DNA of 64,000 nt from Clostridia bacterium (GTDB lineage: Bacteria; Bacillota; Clostridia; Oscillospirales; CAG-272): NCBI GenBank assembly GCA_017461475.1, contig JAFTXX010000001.1, positions 1 to 64,000 on the forward strand, read 5' to 3'. Shown here piece by piece: positions 24,888-32,635 of the stretch; position 1 is the stretch's first letter; each line of letters begins with the position of its first letter. Below the pieces are notes generated by a model. The model was not told the DNA's origin, searched no databases, and saw only the letters and a list, made by a program, of their open reading frames with translations. Both the position numbers and the translations under genes were made by a program.

Positions 24888-24938
24888 AAGCGCGCAAAGG
24901 AGCAAAGCTTAAAAACTTTGTTTCTTTGCGCGCTTTTT
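24888..24938 (+). terminator. Terminator after the peptide-binding protein gene
   Basis: AAGCGCGCAAAG (24888-24899) pairs with CTTTGCGCGCTT (24924-24935), with a second inner helix CAAAG/CTTTG, and runs into five T. Confidence 0.85.
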
Positions 24939-24941
24939 GTC

Positions 24942-24970
24942 TTGACTTTAGGTGTCGATAATGGTAGAAT
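24942..24970 (+). promoter_or_regulatory. Sigma-A promoter of the DUF4364 gene
   Basis: TTGACT (24942-24947), 17 bases and TAGAAT (24965-24970), 55 bases before ATG, directly after the upstream terminator. Confidence 0.7.
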
Positions 24971-25024
24971 AGTAAACGCGCCCCGCAAAATAATAATTAA
25001 AATGAACGAAAAGGAGGGAAAAGT

Positions 25025-25597
25025 ATGTCAAATTTCAGTAGAAAACTCACAAATAAGAATGATATTAAGATTTTCATACTTTATCTTCTCCAAAACATTC
25101 ATTACCCGCTTGATTTTGCCACTATCAACGACATTGTCGTGCAAAACGAGTATGTAAATTATTTTGATTTTGCTGAGTGCTTTGCCGAGATTCTTGACAT
25201 GGGGCATATCACGGAGGAGTTTGAAGAAGACCCGCGCACGGGTGACAAAAAGACTCTTTACCGTATCTCACCTCTTGGCAGTGCTGTTGTAAGCCAGTTG
25301 CAGGGAAACCTGCTTCGTTCCATTCGTGAAACAAGCCTTAAGAGCGCTATGAAGCTGCTTTCGTTTAAAAAGCGAGGCGCTGAGGTTCATTGTAAAACTT
25401 ATGAACGCGACGACGGCAAAATGGCTATTGACTGCGTTATTACCGAGATGGACAAAGAGATTTTGCACATTAATCTGGTAGATGATTCTTCTGCGCGAAT
25501 TGAGCGTATGAAGGCTAATTTTGAGGACAGACCTGACGTTATTTACAAGGGAATAATGGCGCTTCTCGCAGGCGAAGTTGATTATCTTTTAAACTGA
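25025..25597 (+). CDS. DUF4364 family winged-helix-like protein
   Basis: A 190-residue protein of the Clostridial DUF4364 family, recognised by its N-terminus (DIKIFILYLLQNIHYPLDF followed by INDIVVQN) and RISPLGSAVV. The N-terminal half looks like a winged helix of the PadR/MarR type and the C-terminal half like a mixed alpha/beta domain. A role as transcription regulator is suggested by fold only. AAGGAGGG lies 6 bases before ATG. It has its own promoter and terminator and lies before sigH. Confidence 0.82.
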   Translation: MSNFSRKLTNKNDIKIFILYLLQNIHYPLDFATINDIVVQNEYVNYFDFAECFAEILDMGHITEEFEEDPRTGDKKTLYRISPLGSAVVSQLQGNLLRSIRETSLKSAMKLLSFKKRGAEVHCKTYERDDGKMAIDCVITEMDKEILHINLVDDSSARIERMKANFEDRPDVIYKGIMALLAGEVDYLLN

Positions 25598-25640
25598 GAA
25601 CTCGAATTTATGCCTTTCGGCTAAAATCGGGTTCTTTTTT
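25598..25640 (+). terminator. Terminator of the DUF4364 gene
   Basis: GAACTCGA (25598-25605) pairs with TCGGGTTC (25627-25634, one G-T) and is followed by six T. Confidence 0.7.
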
Positions 25641-25704
25641 GCTTATATAGCAAAAATAAAATTTTTTTGTGCAAATTTTACAAAAAAATATTTACATTTT
25701 CCTA

Positions 25705-25732
25705 TTGACATTATGTATAATAATGGTATAAT
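25705..25732 (+). promoter_or_regulatory. Sigma-A promoter of sigH
   Basis: Perfect TTGACA (25705-25710), 16 bases and perfect TATAAT (25727-25732), 35 bases before the GTG start. Confidence 0.78.
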
Positions 25733-25767
25733 GATGTTATGAGTTGAAAAAAGCGTGAGGTAATGCA

Positions 25768-26340
25768 GTGAGCAAGGGCGAAAAATGGCAATCTGATGAT
25801 GTCGGCGAACTGCTCGCGCTTATACAAAGCGGTTCAAGCGGAGCGTTTGTGCAACTGGCTGATAAATATGCCCCGTTGCTTGAAAGCGAGGTCACAAGAT
25901 ATATCGGCAGTTTAGGCATTGCAGATGTTGAGGATCTGCGCCAAGGCGCGCTTGTGTCGCTTTACCGTGCCGCACTTGCGTACCGCGCAGATGTTGGCGT
26001 CACTTTCGGTCTGTTTGCTAAGGTCTGCATTGTCAACGGCATTGCAGATACACTTCGTTACATAGGTAAAAAGAATGTTGACGTAAGCATGGACGACCTT
26101 TCAGAAGATGAACTTCACGACGGAGAATATGACCCCGAAGACCTTGTTCTTGACAAGGAACAGCTCTCTTCGCTTCGCCGTAGGATTAGCCACGCGCTCT
26201 CAGCGATGGAACTTGATACCCTCGATATGTATCTTAGCGGCTACTCTTACGCGGAAATCGCCGAAAAGAGCGGCAGAACGGTGAAATCGGTCGACAATGC
26301 ACTGAGGCGCGTCAAGGAAAAACTCAAAAAAGTACTTTAG
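25768..26340 (+). CDS. sigH: RNA polymerase sigma factor, SigH (Spo0H) type
   Basis: The 190-residue sigma-70 family protein has region 2 (EDLRQGALVSLYRAALAYRA, then FAKVCIVNGIADTLRY) and region 4 with the helix-turn-helix SYAEIAEKSGRTVKSVDNAL followed by RRVKEKL. The wording of region 4 is very close to Bacillus SigH, the sigma factor for early sporulation and stationary phase. It starts with GTG at 25768 behind GTGAGGT. In Bacillus sigH lies just downstream of rlmB; here it lies upstream with a zinc-ribbon gene between, which supports SigH identity while showing rearrangement. A generic sigma-70 family factor remains possible. Confidence 0.82.
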   Translation: MSKGEKWQSDDVGELLALIQSGSSGAFVQLADKYAPLLESEVTRYIGSLGIADVEDLRQGALVSLYRAALAYRADVGVTFGLFAKVCIVNGIADTLRYIGKKNVDVSMDDLSEDELHDGEYDPEDLVLDKEQLSSLRRRISHALSAMELDTLDMYLSGYSYAEIAEKSGRTVKSVDNALRRVKEKLKKVL

Positions 26341-26359
26341 CGGGAAACCGCTTTAATAT

Positions 26360-26425
26360 GCCCGAATAGCTTAACAAAAGAGCGTTGGAATTACAAAGGT
26401 GTCGGTTTAAATCCGTCTTGGGGCA
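26360..26425 (+). ncRNA. tRNA-like element or tRNA pseudogene in the zinc-ribbon leader
   Basis: The stretch GCCCGAATAGCTTAACAAAA...GGGGCA resembles a shrunken tRNA. The acceptor ends GCCCGAA/TTGGGGC pair at 6 of 7 positions. A D-arm-like GCTT/AGAGC and a T-arm-like GTCGG-TTTAAAT-CCGTC (one mismatch) follow. The anticodon arm lacks its 3' half, leaving a loop-like ATTACAA, so it cannot be a working tRNA as written. It lies between sigH and the zinc-ribbon gene and ends 36 bases before that gene. It may be a decayed tRNA or a tRNA-mimic leader. Confidence 0.4.
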
Positions 26426-26461
26426 AAACAATCACAACCCATAAAAGAGAGGTAACAAACA

Positions 26462-26740
26462 ATGTATCAGGACAAGACTTTGAAGTGCAAGGACTGCGGC
26501 ACAGAATTTGTGTTCACAGCAAGTGAGCAGGAATTTTACGCAGAGAAAGGATTCCAGAACGAGCCTCAGAGATGCAAACCCTGCAGAGACGCTCGCAAGA
26601 GCCAGGCTCGCGCTCAGAAGGAATACTTCACTACCGTTTGCGCTAACTGCGGTAAGGAAGCAAAGGTTCCCTTCCAGCCTTCAAATGACAGACCGGTATA
26701 TTGCAGCGAGTGCTTTGCTGCAATGAAAGAGGGCCAGTAA
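26462..26740 (+). CDS. Small zinc-ribbon domain protein
   Basis: The 92-residue product carries two Cys4 zinc-binding modules: CKDCG...CKPCRDARKS (residues about 9-44) and CANCGKEAKVPF...CSECF (about 60-88). It belongs to a Clostridial family of small double zinc-ribbon proteins of unknown role, perhaps nucleic-acid binding. AGAGAGG precedes ATG. It has its own terminator and may be read from the sigH promoter, with the tRNA-like element in its leader. Confidence 0.85.
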   Translation: MYQDKTLKCKDCGTEFVFTASEQEFYAEKGFQNEPQRCKPCRDARKSQARAQKEYFTTVCANCGKEAKVPFQPSNDRPVYCSECFAAMKEGQ

Positions 26741-26764
26741 TTCCTATTTACTAACTCAAAAAAC

Positions 26765-26798
26765 ACCCTGCCCGTATTTTGCGGCAGGGTATTTTTTT
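26765..26798 (+). terminator. Zinc-ribbon gene terminator
   Basis: ACCCTGCC (26765-26772) pairs with GGCAGGGT (26783-26790), followed by a seven-T run. Confidence 0.85.
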
Positions 26799-26830
26799 GC
26801 CTTTTTTAAAAAAATATTTCAAATATATTA

Positions 26831-26859
26831 TATACAAACCGACATATTTGTGGTATACT
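26831..26859 (+). promoter_or_regulatory. Candidate promoter of rlmB
   Basis: TATACA (26831-26836), 17 bases and TATACT (26854-26859), 22 bases before the first ATG. The -35 match is 4 of 6. Confidence 0.5.
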
Positions 26860-26881
26860 TATTCTATATAGTAGGATATTT

Positions 26882-27685
26882 ATGTCGTTCGGAGTTAATA
26901 TGCAAAATAAAGGTAACTTTAAAAGAAAACCTATAGTGCGCGACGTCACTCCCGCAGAGGGAGCGGTGGTCGGCAGAAACGCACTTCGTGAACTGCTTGC
27001 AAGCGGCAGGGATGTGGATAAAATATTTGTGCTTCGCGGTGAGCGTGAAGGTTCGATAACCGTGCTTGTCGCGCAGGCTATCGAGCGCGGTATTCCCGTT
27101 GTAGAGGTTGAGCGTGCAAAGCTCGATGCACTTTCGGGTGGCGGTAACCATCAGGGTGTTGTCGCACTTGCCGCACAGAAGGACTATTCGACAATTGAAG
27201 AAATAATTGAGATCGCCAATGCGCGCGGTGAAAGCCCGTTTGTTATAATCCTCGACGGAGTTGAGGATCCGCACAATCTCGGTGCCATTATCCGCAGTGC
27301 CGATGTTTTCGGCGCTCACGGCGTTATAATTCCCAAGCGCCGCGCAAGCGGCATTACCCCCGTAGTAGAAAAGGCTTCGGCGGGTGCGCTTGAGCATATG
27401 GCTGTGGCTAAGGTAACTAATATTACCGATGCAATTAAGAAACTCAAAGAATACGGGCTTTGGATATACGCCGCAGAGGTCGGTGGGGATGATTATTCCT
27501 CGGTAGACTACGGTAAAGGCGCCATAGGCGTGGTGCTCGGCAGTGAAGGGTACGGCACATCGCGGCTCGTGCTTGAAAACTGCGATTTTAAGGTCAGCAT
27601 CCCGAACTTCGGCCATGTAAATTCGCTTAACGTGTCCTGCGCGGCGGCGGTGGTCCTTGCCGAAATCGCAAAGCAGAGACATTGA
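26882..27685 (+). CDS. rlmB: 23S rRNA (guanosine2251-2'-O)-methyltransferase RlmB-like (TrmH family)
   Basis: SPOUT-class 2'-O-methyltransferase of 267 residues. It has the N-terminal RNA-binding domain (VVGRNALRELLASGRDVDKI) and the knot motifs LDGVEDPHNLGAIIRSADVF, VLGSEGYGTSRL and IPNFGHVNSLNVSCAAAVVL. RlmB methylates G2251 of 23S rRNA; other TrmH members act on tRNA, so the exact target is inferred. Two ATG codons (26882 and 26900) both have GGA-type sites; the first is used here. The large membrane protein gene begins 33 bases downstream. Confidence 0.9.
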   Translation: MSFGVNMQNKGNFKRKPIVRDVTPAEGAVVGRNALRELLASGRDVDKIFVLRGEREGSITVLVAQAIERGIPVVEVERAKLDALSGGGNHQGVVALAAQKDYSTIEEIIEIANARGESPFVIILDGVEDPHNLGAIIRSADVFGAHGVIIPKRRASGITPVVEKASAGALEHMAVAKVTNITDAIKKLKEYGLWIYAAEVGGDDYSSVDYGKGAIGVVLGSEGYGTSRLVLENCDFKVSIPNFGHVNSLNVSCAAAVVLAEIAKQRH

Positions 27686-27718
27686 TATACAAAACGACTG
27701 AGAGAGGAGTTTTGGTTC

Positions 27719-30058
27719 ATGGATGAAAACAAGAACAATGAAATGTCTGTAGACGAATTGCTTGAAAAACTGAAAGCAAGTTTACAGACCGAGAACGAGA
27801 ATACGTCGGCTGATAATATTGACGGCGACGATGAGATAAAAAAAGCGGTTGAAGAAGCGCTCGGCTACGACGAAAAGACCGAAGCGGAAACCGAACCCGT
27901 TGAGACAACGGACCCTGCCGCAGAATCGGTTGAGGAGTCTTCGGAAACAGTCGAAGATGTCGTTGAAGAGACCGGTGAGCTCACCGAAGAGGCCGAGACT
28001 GAAGCCGTCGAAGCTCCCACCGCGGATATAAACGAGGAAGACATCCTTGCCGCATGGGGCATTGACCGTGCGGATGTCCCTGAAAAACCGCAGACTGTCG
28101 AGGTGGCAGACAACGCGGATGTACAGCAGGCGAATGTTTCGTCAAACACAAAGATATACCGCATTGCGCGAATCGAGAGCAAAGCTGACCACAGCGTTCG
28201 CAAGCAGACCGAGAGTCAGAAAAAGTCGGTCGACTACGACCGCGACGACTGCAAGTTGCTCAACTTCGCACTCGGAATGGAAAAGACGAGCGGTGAGCCT
28301 GAGAATACCGTGTCTTTTGAGGTCGACGAGCTTGCAACTCCAAAGACCATAGATGAGCCTCACGCTGAGTTTACATATCAGCGTCAGCGCGATGATATAG
28401 CGGCAGATTATGAAAAGGCGGGCCGTTCATCTCTTGTAAAGCTCATTGCCACCGCGGTGTTTGCATTGCTCCTTTTTGCGGTGGAATGTCTGCCCGCTTT
28501 CGGCATCGGCACTCCCGATGTTTTGAATGCTTCCGCGTACCCTGTTATTTATTCCATGGCGACGCTTCAGCTTATGTTGCTTTGCGCCGCAGTGTCCTAT
28601 AAAGAAATCGCAAACGGTTTCTTCGGACTGCTTAAATTCAAGTTCACTTCGGGCGGTATGCTCGCCGTGCTTATGTTTGTCTGTGCCGTATGCGGCATTG
28701 TCAACTGCGCGCTCGGCACTACCGCACCCGTATATCACTTCTCGGCGGCGTTCCTCGCGCTTGCAGTCAGAGTGTTTGAATATCTCGATGTTCGCCGCGA
28801 GGCACTTTCTTTTGAGATATCTTCTTCCACTAAAACCAAGAAGTATGTTGCACTTACCGTTCCGCGCGACGAGGCTGCCGACATTGAGGGACTTGAGGAT
28901 TACACGGGTGAGGACTCTTTGGTACTTCGCACCGAAAAGTGCTCGTTTGTTGAAAACTATTTTGCCCGCACCGAAAAGCGCAGTGAGCGCGACATCGGTG
29001 CAAACAAGTACCTCGTGCCCATCTTTTTCGCTGTTGCAGTCATCTCGCTTATTGTTACGCTTGTAAAAGGCAGCGGTGTCGCCGAGGCGCTCGGCACGTT
29101 CAATCTTGCGTTTGCGGTAGGCACTCCGGTTCTTGTGCTTCTTTCTTCCTCATACCCGCTTTACAAGGCCACAAAGAAGCTTTATCACAAGGAAAGTACC
29201 ATTATCGGCGAAGGTGCAGTTGACGAGTATTCGGGCACTACAATGATTTGTTTTGATGACGCTGATGCGTTCCCGTCCTACGGCGTTACACTTGAAAATC
29301 TCCGCATTTACGGAAGCGGCGATATCGAAACCATTATCGAGCAGATGGGTGCCGTGTTTGCCAAGCTCGGCGGACCTTTGAAGAGCGTTTTCGGACTTAT
29401 GACATCCGATTGCCCGCGCCCCTACAGAGTGAAGATTGAGGGCGTTTATGAAACCGGTATCAGCGCCGCGGTCGACGGAAGAACTCTCTTCGTAGGCACG
29501 GCTGATTATATGGAGGAAAACGGCTTCAAGGTCGTTGACCGCTCAAGCGAAATCGGCGGCAAGCATTTTTCCACCATGTATCTTGCCGAGGACGGCGGTG
29601 TTCGTGCAAAATTCTATATCCGCTATACACTTGACGGCGGCTTTGAGTCTATAGTCAAAAAACTTGCTCGCCGCGGAATTTCGTCGGTTATCCTCACGGG
29701 TGACTCCAATATAAACGATGAACTGCTTGCGCAGTTTATAGACATTGCAAAGCTCCCCGTCAAGGTCGTAAGACGCAAGGACTTTGATAAAGCATCTGTA
29801 AACGATCGCGCGGACAGCGGCGTTGTCGCACGCGGAAGCGTAGGCGACCTCGTCAGCGCTGTAACCATGTGTGACCGCCTTGCAAGCGTCATTGGAACAA
29901 TGCGCGCCGTGCGTGTCGCATCGGCTGTGATATGCGCGGCTTTGGTTGTGGGTGCGTCCGTACTTTCGATGAGCGGCACTGTCGCATCTGCGTATGTGTT
30001 TATCTATCATCTTTTCTGGATGGTTCCCGCGTGGCTGGTTGCTAAAATAAACTTATAA
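27719..30058 (+). CDS. Degenerate P-type ATPase-like membrane protein
   Basis: The 779-residue product has an acidic, low-complexity N-terminus (about 1-235), about eight predicted membrane helices and a cytoplasmic core that follows the P-type ATPase order. The core has lost the usual motifs. The transport-site helix has GTPV (468-471) where heavy-metal pumps have CPC. The phosphorylation motif DKTGT is replaced by DDADA (D513-A517 after CF). The N-domain signature is kept (AAVDGRTLFVGTADYMEENG), as is TGD (T660-D662). The GDG-x-ND hinge is absent. The first Asp remains, but without K, T and G phosphorylation is unlikely. It follows rlmB and ends at a hairpin. A regulatory or scaffold pseudo-pump is inference. 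Confidence 0.75.
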   Translation: MDENKNNEMSVDELLEKLKASLQTENENTSADNIDGDDEIKKAVEEALGYDEKTEAETEPVETTDPAAESVEESSETVEDVVEETGELTEEAETEAVEAPTADINEEDILAAWGIDRADVPEKPQTVEVADNADVQQANVSSNTKIYRIARIESKADHSVRKQTESQKKSVDYDRDDCKLLNFALGMEKTSGEPENTVSFEVDELATPKTIDEPHAEFTYQRQRDDIAADYEKAGRSSLVKLIATAVFALLLFAVECLPAFGIGTPDVLNASAYPVIYSMATLQLMLLCAAVSYKEIANGFFGLLKFKFTSGGMLAVLMFVCAVCGIVNCALGTTAPVYHFSAAFLALAVRVFEYLDVRREALSFEISSSTKTKKYVALTVPRDEAADIEGLEDYTGEDSLVLRTEKCSFVENYFARTEKRSERDIGANKYLVPIFFAVAVISLIVTLVKGSGVAEALGTFNLAFAVGTPVLVLLSSSYPLYKATKKLYHKESTIIGEGAVDEYSGTTMICFDDADAFPSYGVTLENLRIYGSGDIETIIEQMGAVFAKLGGPLKSVFGLMTSDCPRPYRVKIEGVYETGISAAVDGRTLFVGTADYMEENGFKVVDRSSEIGGKHFSTMYLAEDGGVRAKFYIRYTLDGGFESIVKKLARRGISSVILTGDSNINDELLAQFIDIAKLPVKVVRRKDFDKASVNDRADSGVVARGSVGDLVSAVTMCDRLASVIGTMRAVRVASAVICAALVVGASVLSMSGTVASAYVFIYHLFWMVPAWLVAKINL

Positions 30059-30063
30059 TATAT

Positions 30064-30091
30064 CAGTCACAAACCGTAAGGTTTGTGACTG
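30064..30091 (+). terminator. Hairpin after the P-type ATPase-like gene
   Basis: CAGTCACAAACC, GTAA loop and GGTTTGTGACTG form a perfect 12-bp stem, 5 bases after the stop. The tail (CTTCTTT) is only moderately T-rich, so it may be a weak terminator or an mRNA stabiliser. Confidence 0.6.
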
Positions 30092-30107
30092 CTTCTTTAG
30101 AGGTAAA

Positions 30108-31943
30108 ATGAATTCTACTGTGCTTAAAAGCGTACTCAAGCCCGGTCGTTACAGCGGCGGCGAGTGCGGTCAGATAATAAAAGATAAAAATGATGTAAAT
30201 TGCCGTTTTGCATTCTGCTTTCCCGATACTTACGAGATAGGAATGTCAAACCTCGGTATGCGCGTGCTTTACGGTGCGCTCAATGCGGAAAAAGACATCT
30301 GGTGCGAGCGCGTTTTTGCGCCGTGGCTTGATATGCAGGAGAAAATGCGCGAGCTTGACCTGCCCCTCACCGCGCTTGAAAGCGGTGACAAGGTCAGCGG
30401 TTTCGATTTTCTCGGCTTTACTCTCCAGTATGAGCTTTGCTACACAACCGTGCTAAACGTAATGCAGCTTTGCAAAATGCCGCTGAAAGCGTCCGAGCGC
30501 GGCGAGGAATTTCCCATAGTTATCGGCGGTGGTCACTGTGCATACAATCCCGAGCCTATTGCCGAGTTTTTTGACATCTTCTCGATAGGCGAGGGCGAAG
30601 AAGCGCTTGTTGAACTTTGCCGTCTCTACATCGACATGAAAAAGTCGGGCGAGTACACAAAGGAAAAGTTTCTTCATTCGGCGGCGAAAATCGATGGATT
30701 CTATGTACCGTCTCTTTATGAAGTAAGCTACAAAGCGGACGGAACAATTGAAAAATACACGCCCAAATATGATGATATCCCTACAAAAATCCGCAAGCGT
30801 ATAATCAAGGACCTTGACAAGGTATATTATCCCACAAAGACATATATGCCCTATATTGAGACAGTGCAGGATAAGATGACGCTTGAAGTTTACCGCGGCT
30901 GTATACGCGGATGCCGTTTCTGTCAGGCGGGCATGGTTTGCCGCCCTGTCAGAGAAAAGTCGGTTGACAAACTTTTTGACGATGCAAAGTGCATGTACGC
31001 AAATTCGGGTTACGACGAAATGACGCTGTCTTCGCTTTCAATCAGCGACTACTCGCACATCGACGAACTTACCGATAAATTTGCCGAGTGGACAACGTCA
31101 AACCACATCAGCTTGTCTTTGCCGTCACTCCGCCTTGACAGCTTCACAAGAGAACTTATGGACAAGGTTTCCACCGTCCGCACGGGCAGCCTTACTTTTG
31201 CGCCAGAGGCGGGAACACAGCGCCTGCGCGACGCTATCAACAAAAACGTGTGTGAAGCCGACCTGCTGCGCGCCGTCAATGTCGCATACGATGTCGGCAA
31301 AACCTCGGTAAAACTCTATTTTATGAACGGACTTCCCACCGAGACCGACGAGGACATTGAGGGAATCGCACTGCTTGCAAAGAGTGTTATCGACGCGTTT
31401 TATCAGAACCCCAACCGCAACAAGCAGCGCCGCCCGTCTGTTACTGTCAGCGTCTCCTGCTTCGTTCCGAAACCGTTCACGCCTTTCCAGTGGGAAAAGC
31501 AGAACACCTTTGAGGAACTCATGCGCAAGCAGGACTACTTAAAGAGCAAAATTACCGACCGCAAGATAGTTTACAACTACCATGACGCAACGGTCTCATT
31601 CCTTGAAGCAGTGTTCGCACGCGGCGACCGCCGCCTTTCAAAGGCGCTTGAAGTTGCAGCAGAGAAGGGCATGAAGTTTGACGCGTGGAGCGAGTGCTTT
31701 GACTTTAATGCGTGGAAGGAAGTTTTTGCCGAGAGCGGCATCGACCCTGATTACTACGCAACCCGCGGATTCGGAACCGACGAGGTTCTCCCGTGGGACA
31801 TCATCGACTGCGGTGTAACTAAGGAGTTTTTACTTCGCGAACGCGAAAAGGCATACGCAGGTGTGCCCACCAAAAACTGCCGCGAGCAGTGCAACGGCTG
31901 CGGCGCAAACAAACTCGGAGGTGAGCGTACATGTTGCCCATAA
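30108..31943 (+). CDS. Radical SAM protein, TIGR03960 type (B12-binding-like N-terminus)
   Basis: The 611-residue product has a B12-binding-like N-terminal half (FPDTYEIGMSNLGMRVLYG, VIGGGHCAYNPEPIAEFFD) and a radical SAM core with C265, C269 and C272 in RGCIRGCRFCQAG, which should hold a 4Fe-4S cluster. A Cys-rich tail (NCREQCNGCG and TCCP) may hold another metal. Family members are nearly always followed by a DUF2344 protein, as here, with 13 bases of overlap, and in many Clostridia the pair lies next to rng and rplU. The reaction is unknown to me. GAGGT lies 5 bases before ATG. Confidence 0.9.
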   Translation: MNSTVLKSVLKPGRYSGGECGQIIKDKNDVNCRFAFCFPDTYEIGMSNLGMRVLYGALNAEKDIWCERVFAPWLDMQEKMRELDLPLTALESGDKVSGFDFLGFTLQYELCYTTVLNVMQLCKMPLKASERGEEFPIVIGGGHCAYNPEPIAEFFDIFSIGEGEEALVELCRLYIDMKKSGEYTKEKFLHSAAKIDGFYVPSLYEVSYKADGTIEKYTPKYDDIPTKIRKRIIKDLDKVYYPTKTYMPYIETVQDKMTLEVYRGCIRGCRFCQAGMVCRPVREKSVDKLFDDAKCMYANSGYDEMTLSSLSISDYSHIDELTDKFAEWTTSNHISLSLPSLRLDSFTRELMDKVSTVRTGSLTFAPEAGTQRLRDAINKNVCEADLLRAVNVAYDVGKTSVKLYFMNGLPTETDEDIEGIALLAKSVIDAFYQNPNRNKQRRPSVTVSVSCFVPKPFTPFQWEKQNTFEELMRKQDYLKSKITDRKIVYNYHDATVSFLEAVFARGDRRLSKALEVAAEKGMKFDAWSECFDFNAWKEVFAESGIDPDYYATRGFGTDEVLPWDIIDCGVTKEFLLREREKAYAGVPTKNCREQCNGCGANKLGGERTCCP

Positions 31944-32635
31944 GAGAAAAAGTTGAGCATGTCGCTCTCAGAATAAAGTTTACAAAAACGGGTGCGTTGC
32001 AGTACATTTCGCACCTTGACCTGCACCGCACATTCTCGCGTCTGCTCGTTCGCCGCGGCGTTCCCGTGTGGTACTCCGAGGGCTTTACCCCTCATCCGAG
32101 ACTTGTGTTTGCAACTCCGCTTTCGGTTGGTGCAGAGAGTATTTGCGAGTACATGGATGTGTTCGTGTGCGGCAATGCCGAGACGGTCGACCCCGATGTT
32201 ATCCGCTGGAAACTCGGTGTCAGTGACATTGACGGACTTGAGATAAAGGAAGTTTACTTGCCGTCTACAAAGTTTTCAACCATTACACATTCGGACTACA
32301 CAATTAAAATTACCACCGAAGGGGCAAGCGAGGAACTTGCCGCTAAGTGCCGTGAGGCGCTCGGCGCATCTCCGCTTGTCGTGTTAAAGCGCACAAAGAG
32401 CGGCGAAAAAGATGTTGACATTTCTTCGCAGATAAAGCGCGCGGATGTCTCGTTTGACGGTGAACACATCGTCATAAACTGCCGCCTTTCTGCCGACAGC
32501 GCGGGATTTTTGAATCCCGAATACCTTGTAAAAGTTTTAAAAGAAAAGTGCGGTGTGCTTTCTGGCGATGTGCTTAAAGAAGAATACTCCATACTTCGCA
32601 CAGCCGTGCTTGCAGGAGAAGAGGATTTTCATTGA
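31931..32635 (+). CDS. DUF2344 (TIGR03936) partner of the radical SAM protein
   Basis: The 234-residue product is recognised from ALRIKFTKTGALQYISHLDL and the following EGFTPHPRLVFATPLSVG. It is the constant partner of TIGR03960 radical SAM proteins, and the two are fused in some bacteria, so a common complex is likely; the substrate is unknown. GGAGGTGAGC lies just before ATG, within the upstream gene. Confidence 0.9.
   Translation: MLPIREKVEHVALRIKFTKTGALQYISHLDLHRTFSRLLVRRGVPVWYSEGFTPHPRLVFATPLSVGAESICEYMDVFVCGNAETVDPDVIRWKLGVSDIDGLEIKEVYLPSTKFSTITHSDYTIKITTEGASEELAAKCREALGASPLVVLKRTKSGEKDVDISSQIKRADVSFDGEHIVINCRLSADSAGFLNPEYLVKVLKEKCGVLSGDVLKEEYSILRTAVLAGEEDFH

Noticed and set aside
28427..29066. 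Frames on both strands inside the P-type ATPase-like gene that could suggest a frameshifted pseudogene
   Set aside because: The main frame is open for 779 codons with normal membrane helices and N-domain motifs. No frameshift is needed.
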